Source: Zygnema circumcarinatum (lineage: Eukaryota; Streptophyta; Zygnematophyceae; Zygnematales; Zygnemataceae). Taken from it: a stretch of 64,000 bases of DNA. Numbering within the stretch: the first letter of the stretch is position 1; every line of letters starts with the position of its first letter. The position numbers and the translations under genes were made by a program. Of this stretch, positions 50,913 through 61,100 are shown piece by piece. The stretch is taken from positions 51,714 to 115,713 of the forward strand of contig CM074818.1 of the NCBI GenBank assembly GCA_037447605.1, in the 5' to 3' direction. The notes below the pieces were generated by a model, which was not told the origin of the DNA, ran no database searches, and worked only from the letters and a program-made list of their open reading frames with translations.

Positions 50913-52495
50913 ATGGCGAGTCTCTCTGTGGCGGGGGGCGCCCCCATCACTTTCCACCGGCCGGTGAAGACAGACGACCTCGAGACGTACATCGACAAGC
51001 CAAGTGCGGAGTTTTCTGCACTCGTTTCCATGGCTGAGCGAGCTGCTGCCTGAATGACGGCGACTGACGCACCGGTCGCTGGTGGCTGGTTTTTTTCTTG
51101 GACAGATGTTCCTCGAGCGTACTTGGCAGTAGACAAGGAGCATCCTCAGGGATCAGCAGGCCACGAGCACAACAATCTCTCTGTCCTGCAGCAACATTGC
51201 GCTTTCTTCGATCGGAATGGAGACGGCATCATATATCCGTGGGAAACATATGTCGGTAAGTCTCACTGAAAGATAAAATGTTCAAACTTTGAACTTTTTA
51301 TTTGATTCAGCATCTCTGCGCCATTTAAAAAAAAGGGGGGGGAGTAGGTAGCGAATGAATGAATTTAGTTAGTCTTTCTCTCTCGTACTGCTTGCATTTG
51401 GATGTTACTGTGTCAGCGTTATGAAAATGTACCACTTGCTTTTAGAGAAAAATACAATTCAATATATCCTGTGCCCCTGCGTCTGCAGTAGATTCGATGA
51501 AAGGCAAAGGGGTCCACTTTTTGTTTTAGGTTTTCGACAAATCGGATTCAACTTCTTGTGGTCATTTGGAGCTATGTTCATCATCAATGGCTCGTTCAGC
51601 TGGGCTACACAGAATGTGAGCTTTCACTCCTCTTCGTACCGACTCCCTCGTTTGTGAGGTAATCCACGAAGTTGTCGTTGCAAGTTTGAATCGATTACGA
51701 TCCTGGAAATATCTGTCCGTTGCGCGATGAACCGATGATAAGCGCTAGCCCCACAGAGTGCAGTGACGGCGTGGGAGGGAGTTGGGGGATGTGTTCGTGC
51801 GCAGTCGTGGTTTCCCTCGCCTCTGTTTTCCATCATTATAGCAAACATTCACCGAGCCAAGCATGGCAGCGACTCCGAAGTCTACGACACCGAAGGCAGG
51901 TGAGGAGACACCGCTGACATGAAGTGAAGTCTCTGAAAAGGCTTTCAGCCCAATGAGCACCCTCTCGCCTTGCTTTTGGCTCTGCTGGCACGATCATTTC
52001 GTTTGCAGTGTTCCATTCACCCACTAGACTTCAAGATTTCCCTTGACCAGGTTTGTGCCAGAGAAGTTTGAAGAGCTCTTCTCAAAGTTTGACCACGGCC
52101 AAAAGAAAGCTCTCACTTTTTTGGAGCTGCTCGAGTTGACGGAGGCGAACCGTAACACCATGGATCCGTTCGGCTGGTCAGTGGGCTCGTTTCCATGGCG
52201 CTGCTGCAATCTCTGCTGCTAGATGTCGCCTCGTGAAGTCGTGACTGAAGTAAAGATGGAAAGAGCTATCTTGCAAAAGCTGTGCAACAACTGACGTTGC
52301 CTCTCTTCCTCTCTCTCCTCCGCTCGCTTTGGCAGGACGGCGGAGAAGTTAGAATGGGGCTTGACGTATCTCCTACTCAAGGATGAGAAGGGTTTGGTTG
52401 CCAAGGACGGTATTCGCGGCATATTTGACGGTAGCGTGTTTGAGCATATTGAGCAGAAGTTGAACTCGGAGAAGAAGAAGAAAAAGCTGCACTGA
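50913..52495 (+). CDS. Caleosin / peroxygenase 2
   Basis: Second caleosin, lipid-droplet/ER EF-hand haem protein. Exons: 50913-51003, 51106-51255, 51530-51615, 51805-51899, 52051-52176, 52336-52495; phases agree, 235 residues. EF-hand loop [12 protein letters not shown] at residues 66-77, preceded by His61 in [10 protein letters not shown]. Membrane segment [28 protein letters not shown] covers the proline-knot position; [19 protein letters not shown] has the second conserved His. [28 protein letters not shown] and [17 protein letters not shown] follow, and a lysine-rich C-terminus (SEKKKKKLH). Internal exon lengths 150, 86, 95 and 126 match caleosin 1. Its promoter has ABRE-like boxes lacking in the caleosin 1 promoter. 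Confidence 0.95.
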
Positions 52496-53061
52496 GATAT
52501 GATGTGCAGCAACGCTGATCAAGACGCTTCCAAGGATTGCAACGCCAAAAGTGGTTCCTTTGGGCCGGACATCCGGAAAATTCTTCTTGTGGGAGGCAGG
52601 GTAGGCGGTGAGAGTTTGCGAGCTGCATCGAGATGGCCGTGTGCTGTGTGCAGGGAGTGTGCAATAGTGTAAATATATTCCCTGCCTGTATGCTCCGTAG
52701 TGCAGTGCCGAGACTTCACCAGGATGTGACGCGTTGTTGAATGTTCTCTTGCGCTAATGAAAGCCTGCATTGCGTTGCATTGGATAGCACCAGCGCGTGT
52801 GTGCCAGTTTTGAATTGGCGAAACCATTTTTTACTGAATTAAGAAATAGAATTGTGAAAGGAAGTCCCCACGTCCACAGTCGCCCTCTCCTCTTCAAAGG
52901 CGCACGCCGTTGCATTCCATCCCATCCCTCCCAAGCCGCGCTGCTTTAATAAAGACTGAAAGGGCTCTCTTCCTCCCTTGACGTTCGTCCGAACGGCTAT
53001 GGCACTCACTGCCAGGCAGTGGCGAGGACACGGTGGCCATGCCCATGCCCATGCTCATGCT

Positions 53062-53095
<34 letters not shown>

Positions 53096-53208
53096 CTGTC
53101 CATGCCCATGCTCATGCTCATGCCCATGGCTATGCCCATGCTGTCCATGCCCATGCTCATGCTCATGCCCATGGCTATGCCCATGCTGTCCATGCCCCTG
53201 CTCATGTT

Positions 53209-53242
<34 letters not shown>

Positions 53243-53400
53243 CTGTCCATGCCCATGCCCATGCTGTCCATGCCCATGCCCATGCTGTCCATGCCCATGC
53301 CCATGCCCATGCTGTCCATGCCCATGCCCATGCCCATGCTGTCCATGCCCATGCCCATGCCCATGCTGTCCATGCCCCTGCTCATGCTCATGCCCATGCC

Positions 53401-53475
<75 letters not shown>

Positions 53476-53697
53476 CCCCGCGGGCGGTGACTAGCGCCAA
53501 GCCCGCGTGCGCTGGCCGGCCGGCGGGCCATGCGGCCAGCCACGTGCCGGCGCCCAACGCTCGCTCTGCACTGAGAGGGGCGGGCTCGTGTACAGCCGGG
53601 CCGGGAGAGGGAGAAGGAGAGGGCTCGTGGCGCCTGCCTGCTCGCGCGCTCGCTCGGGGAGGAGGAGGAGGAGACGCGCTTAGGAGGCAGGGCTGCG
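52496..53697. other. Caleosin 2 3' side, CATGCC array and upstream region of the zinc-finger gene
   Basis: No gene supported. It contains the caleosin 2 3' UTR, an AATAAAG-type signal at about 52948 and the hexamer array at 53031-53478. GC-rich sequence with (GAG)n leads into the zinc-finger start at 53698. Confidence 0.5.
53031..53478. repeat. CATGCC hexamer array with higher-order units
   Basis: About 450 bp of CCCATG/CATGCC hexamers interrupted at intervals by CTCATG, GGCTATG and TGCTGTCCATG, forming higher-order units (the segment near 53100-53135 recurs near 53150-53185). Every frame on both strands is open, so the long Met-Pro, Ala-His and Gly-His reading frames are by-products of the repeat. 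Confidence 0.9.
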
Positions 53698-56395
53698 ATG
53701 GACGGCCGCGCAGCGATGCAGCAGAAGTTGAGTCAGTGGCTGTGGTCGCTGCCAGGTCGGGATGTAAATGGGCCAGGTGGAGGGCACAGCTCTCCTGACA
53801 TCGACAAGCTGCAGGCGTCACTTCTCACCAAGGCCGGAGTCTCAGAGATAGACCTAAATCGTTCACCTCTTCACATAACAGAAGGGAGTGTCATAAAGCC
53901 CAGAGCTGTGCATAGCGCTTTCTCGACGGAGAAGAAGGAAGCGTTGAATGATGAAAAGCAGCAGCCAGCATGCATCCGACAAGGAGGAGGCGGGTCCATG
54001 CCAGAGGTTTCCGCTGCGTTCCGGGTACCGCCACATGTTAACTTCGAGCTCTTATGTCCATTCAACGAATTGCCAGCTTCTCCTAAACGACGGTCTCACG
54101 ACCTTCATCGCGTGCGGTAAGTGAGCGAGCAGGAGCCCTTGCAAAAGTGGTGATTTACATCTAGACGGGTGCATAACAGGATAGTGTCGACGCTCATGTC
54201 GAGCATCGTAAGACTTCTAAAGTGGCAACTTTCTCTATTGGTGGTAAACCAGAGATGCAGGCGACGACCGCCTGCGCATAATTTTCGGAGGTACTAAGGA
54301 GAAGGGTGTTAGAGCATCTCCATGGAAGCCATATTATCCTCAGACACGACGGTTTGTCAACACCAGTGTATCAGCTGCTCAAGGTTTGAGACCCATAGAC
54401 TGACTCTTTCATTATTTTTCTTTTGGTGTTGAAATAACTTAGGTTTGTGTCAGCGTCTATTGTATCATATTACCTTCGAAGTTCATGCTTTTTTCTTCCA
54501 CAAAATTTTCTAACCTTATACTGCTTGTTCTGTAAAACTCATCGACTTCATTTTTCATTTCCGCCGGAGACGCTGCAGACAAGCTGGGGGGCTCAATGAA
54601 TCGATTCTTTTCGCACCGCAACTTCGACTCGACTGCTTGCCAATTCGGATTCAGTGGTGCATCATCACTTTTTAACAGCAGCATAGGTTCCAGCGACAGA
54701 TTTACAGACGATCGATTTGGTGGACCTCCCTCCAGCAGCAATCCTGCATCCGAATTGCAACACGCACTCATGACTGGGGACTTTGAAGGCAACGAAATGG
54801 CAATGGATCTGCCGCCTTTAATGTTTGAAGTCGATAGGTCTTTATCAATCGTAGAGCCGTTACCGTTGTCCTCTCCTGATTGGACGCACATGTGCTTGCC
54901 TGGATCAAGCGTGGGGAGCCTAGAGCAGGAGAGCCTGGACCTCTGTCAATCTGGAGTAAGTGCAGAAAGTATGAATCTGGAGCGTTCGACGGAAACACCA
55001 GGTCCTTTGGGCTCGGAAAGAAGCCTCTCTAAAGGCGCGGTTAAATTTGAACCTCAAGAGGAAATTCATCATGACGCTGCCGAAAGGAGTGATGTGCTCG
55101 ACACCAGGCGCCGCAAGTTCGAAGAAGTATCATTGGAAGTTCCAGTAAACGCATCTGCTGCAGATACTCACCAAACGTTGGCGTGTTCGATTTGTATAGA
55201 CTGCGGAAAGCAGTTTCAAACTCCACAGGCAAACACTCTCTCTCCCTCGTCCTCCCCCACCCGCTCCCCCTATTTGTCCCTCTTCTGTTCGCATCCTTCA
55301 ATTTTTTGTTTGTGTTGGTCGTCCTCACCGCTTTGAACACTTCCTAACAGGTTTCATTGCTGGGCGTTTTCCTCTTTGCCTCTTTCTCTCACTTCTTTAT
55401 TCCTAACTCCATCTGTTCCACTTGGTGTCTGTTTATTGAATCCGCTCCCCTTGCAGGCTCTGGGAGGGCATATGAGTTCGCATAGACGGAGCAGTAAGAA
55501 GCACTTAAACTTTCTTTATAGCACTTTGGGAATATTTCTTCCTTTCTTTTTCCAATTAGAAGTTGTGAATTGTCTGAATGGCTGCCAACGCTAGTGGTCC
55601 TACGTCCCCTGCGCCGACAAAAAGAAAGGGGGTGCAGAATTGGCAAGATCGCGGCAGTTGTCACCCTCATCGGGCATCAATCAGCTTCCGCCCCAGTTTG
55701 GCAGCGCGGCTATCGACGGCGGGTGAGTATGATCAAGCTTATGAATGGTGTCTCAATATTGCAAGTCCTGGTCAATATCATTAGACCGTAAGTTTAGCCT
55801 GGTCACCCTGACTTACGATTCTTCAACAAATTGCTTACCAAACGTGAATGTGAATTGTTTCTGCAGGAATCCTCTGATGGATCGAGTGCAGTCCGCCAGT
55901 CACCCCCCGGTCCCCCCCCCTCTGCTCAGCGGCCCGTCGCGGAGCAGCGGCGCGGTGCCTCCACCCGCAGCCGCCTTCCTGCTCTCTCTAGGCGCACAGC
56001 TCAGGGACGCCGCAGGCAGTGGTGCCCGCAGTCCCTTGGTGGTGCCCCCAAGCGTCGCAGCGCCCACACACGCAGGGCCACGCGTCGCTGAACTCGCGCA
56101 GCTCGCAGCCGACTCTTCCTTCGCGCCCGGAGTGCAGCTTCCAGGGGGGAGAGCGGTTGACGGGGTGGTGCCTGCCATGTGGCAGTCTCTGCAAGGGGCG
56201 AAAGGAGCAGATGGGCGCGGACTTCTGAGTGGCGCCTTGGATGGAATGCCCTCTGACCTACATGTCCCTGCGCCTCCCATCCCGCCGCCTAACTCCACGT
56301 ATTTGGCAGGGAGGATCGTTCAGATTGGAGGCAGGCTCTATCGCTTGCGTCCCATAGAGCAGGGCAGTCCAGGGCCTGCAACTCGCCTCTCTTAG
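53698..56395 (+). CDS. Single QALGGH-type C2H2 zinc-finger protein
   Basis: Probable plant-type C2H2 transcription factor. Exons: 53698-54116, 54253-54383, 54570-55228, 55457-55493, 55638-55722, 55867-56395; phases agree, 619 residues. One finger at about residues 392-412: CIDCGKQF, then TPQ|ALGGHMSSH, with the plant QALGGH helix split by the intron after Gln. That intron needs a GC donor (CCACAG|GCAAAC). Exon 5 is called from the one frame whose phase fits both neighbours (ends GSAAIDGG). The rest is low-complexity with acidic patches; the last exon is Pro/Ala/Gly-rich and ends YLAGRIVQIGGRLYRLRP, conserved-looking but not recognised. No EAR motif was identified. AATAAA at 56702 marks a 3' end. 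Confidence 0.75.
55265..55447 (+). repeat. Intronic element shared with NAR1, copy in zinc-finger gene intron 3
   Basis: Contains CTGTTCGCATCC, TTTGTGTTGG, CTTCTTTATTCC, CCATCTGTTCC and TATTGAATCCGCTCC in the same order as 35589-35769, with a roughly 30-base difference in the middle. Also in sense orientation in its host intron, ending at the acceptor. Confidence 0.7.
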
Positions 56396-58174
56396 GGGGA
56401 GGCTGCAGACGGAGGGACTGGAGGGAAGAAATCAGCGCAGCGAAGATTGGTTGCAGAGCTGTGCTTGTGCTTCGCCAGAGGATATCAGTAGCAGTAGGCG
56501 CTAGCGGTAGTTGTAAGGATGGCGATGGTGGTAGTAGAGAGGAGGGCTCTGTGGCAGTCAAGGTCGATCTGCATCAGTGAAGCAGACGTGCTCCATGATG
56601 TGCTCCGTGTCACTGGAGTCTGATTTCTTTTGCCATGAAATAATGACACGTATGATATGAGACGTATGAGCTAGACCGACCGTCGCGCTCTGAGAATTTA
56701 CAATAAAATCAACACGTGCGGATACCTTTGTTACTCGTCTTGCTCAATTTTCTGAGTGAACATTGAACCAACCTTTGAACTTGCGGCTGCGAATTTTCCA
56801 ATGGCTCATTCGCTCACTCAAACTTTACGGCTTGAAAGTTCGATGTTAGCTTTTGAGGCGCTTGTCGGCGACTCTACAAATCCGTGCGGGCCATGTCCTC
56901 TGCCTTTATCCAAGGGCTGAACGCGCTCGGAGCGAGGGCCGCCTTCAGCAGAGCCCCACGACCAGCCGCTCTCCTTCAAGAAGCCAAAATGCCAGTGAAG
57001 TGATCCAATTTGATGCGGCATATGAGGGGCTTTTCTCTTCTTGCTTGGCCCGCCCTCCATGGCACGCAGGGCCTGCCGTACCGTACGGCACCATACGGAT
57101 TCCGGGCTTATTATCAGATTTGATCCCGGACCCTCAGTGTGGCCCGCCGTATGGTACGGTGAAGTACGGTCAATACGGAATCCGTACGGATCGAGCAGTG
57201 TGAGGCCGCCGGCCTCATCGACGGAGGGGCCGCGGCCGTCGAATGGATGGACGCAGCGGACGGCCGAGGACGCAGCGAGGCGGGGCGGGGCGGGGAGCCT
57301 GCATGGCTCGGCGGCGCGGTGGGCGAGGGAGGGAGGGCCGCCTGCATGGCACGGGCTGCTGCTGCTGCTGCTCGGGGAGGGGGAAGGCTGCAGCCGGCGG
57401 CCACAGCAGGGGCTATTGTACTTCCTGCAAGGCAGGTGAACGAGGGCGCATCGAGTGCATGAGAGTGGCTCCTCAGGTTCTGGCTTTAATAGCAACATGG
57501 CCTGCTCAAGGATGGAATTGGGGAACGAGAAGCGAGGGGGGCAGGGAGATTGGTAGATATGCTCTGTTGAATGGTGAACATGAATTTTGGGAGAATTCGG
57601 TGTGGTAGAAATGGATTGGAAACTGGAGCTGAGCTGGATATGCTTTATGAAATACTCAGCTGCAGTAGCTTTTGTTTAGCGATGGAAAGAGCTGGATTCA
57701 TAACACAAAGCTGGAATAGAGGTCTTTATAATAGGCCATGTCGAGAAGAAGGTTAAAACGATGATGATATCCGGTTCCACTGGAGCGAGAGCCTAGATAT
57801 TATACTATCGATGTTGCATGGCTGTTTTAAATACTGGCACTACTTATTTTCATGATGTTCGGATCCTTGGATCTTTCCATTCTGCGTCAAGAAATTATTA
57901 AAGAGATTCGAACATGTATCGTGTGTTGACGCTTGTCTGCATCAGATTGGAACAATCATTCCATCATTGAAAAGTTTCTTGAGACTCGTCGTGGGACAAG
58001 ACGCCTCGGACTGTTCTGCGTACATGCGTATATGCAGCAGCAGTTTTTGTCGAAACCTCACTTTCCATGTTGAATGCGCTGGCCGGGGACTGGTTGAAAA
58101 TTTCACAGACTGACAATCTGATAAACATAAGATATTGTTCTGCCATCTGCCGTGGTGTTGCAGAGCTCGAATTA
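56396..58174. promoter_or_regulatory. Zinc-finger gene 3' UTR and upstream/5' region of the homeodomain-B3 gene
   Basis: AATAAA at 56702-56707 follows the zinc-finger stop. TACGG palindromes (57075-57200) and a very GC-rich block (57210-57440) follow. The GC block ends at a GT donor (AGGCAG|GTGAAC, about 57436) and may be exon 1 of the homeodomain-B3 gene, joining in phase to the exon that starts at 58164 or 58166; reading frame and start there are uncertain. Confidence 0.45.
57075..57200. repeat. TACGG-palindrome repeat, copy 4
   Basis: TGCCGTACCGTACGGCACC (about 57075), CCGTATGGTACGGTGAAGTA (about 57149) and GGAATCCGTACGG (about 57177) resemble the clusters at 15.7, 26.8 and 34.9-35.2 kb. 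Confidence 0.45.
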
Positions 58175-61100
58175 ATGTCCATTGGAATTGGTGGCGAAGC
58201 TCGTGTCATGGAGGGCATGACGAAGTCCTTTGTCGAGAATATGAACACGGCTGATGAAGTCCGAAGTTTAGGAAAACACGACCCCCTTCTTCAAGATGCA
58301 TCTTCCCTTCATGCTCTGGATACAAGGGTGGATGCGACGCAGAGCGGTTCGTCAAAGCTGAAAACCGTCGAATGCGTGACCCTATTGATGGGAGCCATCG
58401 ATGGCACAGAGGAGAAAGGTTCCAACCAGCAGTGGCTGGTTGATGATGAAAAGGTGGGACAGGCAGCCGATATTGCCAAAACATTTGTTTCCACAATAGT
58501 AAGCTTTTATGGGCATATCCTTTCCATTCAATATTGACAATGGTTACGAATCTACGGTATCAAACATCCAAAGTCGATCAGACAATACTCCTTTAGAACA
58601 TGTTACCTTTGCCCTCCCCCCTGGCGTTTCATGTAGCCCATCATTTCAGTTTCTCACACTTCGCAACTTTTAGGAGATCGAGTTCTGTCCAGGTTATGGA
58701 CGATGATGATTTTCCCAAGACTGCAATATGTCATTAGCCTTTTTTTAGCACAGACCGCAGGTGTTGCAACCGTTATGGCGAATGATTGTAACCTGTAAAG
58801 GCATGCTATAGGCGGCATACTTTTCTCCTTCCACGCGTTACAGTCATTCTCTTTGATTTAGCCAAACTGCAGTGCTGCTGTACCTGAATTCGTTTTTGTT
58901 TATGCCATGATCTTGAAATCATCTTTTCGTATCGCAGCAGGGAAACAGCCGTGTACATTCAGGACAGTCGGAGCAAGAGCTGGCAGACCTCCAAAGGGGT
59001 GCGCCCTCTGAAGGCGTAGAGGGCATGGAGCCCCTCCAAGAGGTCTTCAGGGCAGCATCGACCGATACAGCGCAGGACCTTTTCCGACCGACTTTAGTGC
59101 AGAAGCGGAGGAGACTGGACAGGCACGCTACGCTGGATGAAGGCAACCCTCCATCGCTTACGCCGTGCAATTCCTCGACTGCTTGCTTTAGGAATAACGA
59201 ATATCGAGGACATGCAGGAGGCAGATGCTCCTCCGAGGACGAAGAGACAGATGCAAATGGCAAGATGGGCACAGATGTGCTTCCATTACACACGGAGAAA
59301 CAGAGTGGATTGGATCCACGTGACGAATTGAAGAATGACAATAAACCCATCTTTGACAGCGAGAGCAACAACAAGAACGATGGTGTACAGAAACGTATGA
59401 GCCTCTCTAAGATGGCTGAAGAAATCTGCGAGGCCGATGGATGGCCGCATGAGGCCACTGCCGAAGAGGCCGGAGCACTTCCTGCACAAGCTTCTGAAAA
59501 ACCGATCGAGACTGCTTTTGATGATCTCTGTCCGGCTTTGGACAATGGCGATGAAAAGCACTTGCTGCATGCTTCCATGCAAGAACTGGAGCCGCGGCTG
59601 AAGCAGCTTCAAGAGAATTTGGCGATGACCATTGGGGCTACTGAAGGTGGAAGTGACAGAAAGGCTTGCCTCCTCGAAGAGATACAAGCTGAAAGGGGTG
59701 ATAAGGATGATGTAAATGCACAAAACTGCACTCAAAATGTCCCCTCTGTCAGCCACGCAGAAGCTTGGGCTGTTGAAAGCGGGGGTGGGAAAGGGAGCAA
59801 GCCACAAGCTGGTGTTACCACTGCACTATCAGAGCATCCTTCTCTGAATCCGGAGAGCTTACCTTTGTCTTGCGGGATCTCCTTTACTCCTCTCCCATCA
59901 CATGGGCTGGTCCATCAAGACCCTTCTGTAGGATGCTCCTTTGAATCCGGACCACTCTTGTCTTTTCCATTCTCGACGCCCCCGCAGAGATCCCAAGGAG
60001 GAAGTCAGCTCGGTAATTCGACAAGTACGAAGGAGACTACTTCAACTAAGGTCTCGAAGCCATTGTGCGGAGTTTTAGGCCAAAGGCGGAAAGTTCGTTT
60101 AATCAGTCACAGGGGAAGCTTAGGGGACGACCGCAAGGAGGGGCCACTGCCCCGCCAGGAAAGTCTTAAACGCACAAAGATCCCTTATGAGCATGCGGTG
60201 GGTGACATCCTCTCATCACACATGCATACATACGAGCCGACTTAAAGCACATGCGCTTCTAACTTTTTTCGCATATGAATTCTTATTACTGTTTGAACTT
60301 TTCAATCATCTTTTTTGTGTGCAGCAAATACTGCGGCGTTTCGCAGAAAATGCAAAGTGGGATTCCCACAGAATCGACACAAAGCAGGCAGCGGAGATAT
60401 GTGTCGCAACTAAACTCAACATGCAGCAGCTCAAGAAATGGATGTCAAACCACCGGCCTAAGGTGAAATTCATGCCATTCTTCGCTTAATCTTTGAGAAG
60501 CAGCAGATAGATTGGTTTAGTTTCTTTATTTAAAAAAGGCAGGAACAACTGCGTACTTACTTCTAGCTGCTGGGACTTATCATCCTATTATAGCTTACGT
60601 GTTCGAAACCATTCATACGCAGGATTCGATAGCCATGGATCACGCATTTCAGTCTTCATGGACTCCCAATACCTACTCCCTGCAGAATGCGAGTTGGCCG
60701 ATGATGGGTCCGCCATGCTCGCATGGAGAGGCCGACCTCCCAGCGACCAGCAGCCCAAGTCCCGATTCTCCTGAAAGGGTCGACGTTCAACCCCAATGGG
60801 TGAAGGGGCTCGCGGGCAGTTCTGGGCTGCCCTTTCAAGGAGAGGGAGGAGAAGGAGAGTGCGGACCGCAGTTCGCGAAAAAGGGAGGACCTCAAGATGG
60901 GCTGTTCGGGCAGGACGGGTCTGCCTTTGACGCATTCAGACAGGAGCAGACTGCGAGCCCTTGCCATGGCCTGCATCAGTCCGGGCAGTCAGTGGTGGAC
61001 TGCGAGCTGATGAGCAGGGAAGGGTTGGACGGAAGTGTGGCTCGTTGTGGAGCAACAGCAATGTTTGAAAGTTCGGGGAAAGAGGGAGATGGTCGCTGTC

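Noticed and set aside
52978-53821. Long open frames coding Met-Pro, Ala-His/Val-His or Gly-His repeats (up to about 270 codons)
   Set aside because: All frames of the CATGCC array are open on both strands; no start context, splice pattern or family domain supports a gene.
56818-57608. Cys-rich or Gly/Ala/Arg-rich frames on both strands
   Set aside because: Very GC-rich low-complexity sequence; only the GT donor near 57436 suggests a 5' exon, and the frame cannot be decided.
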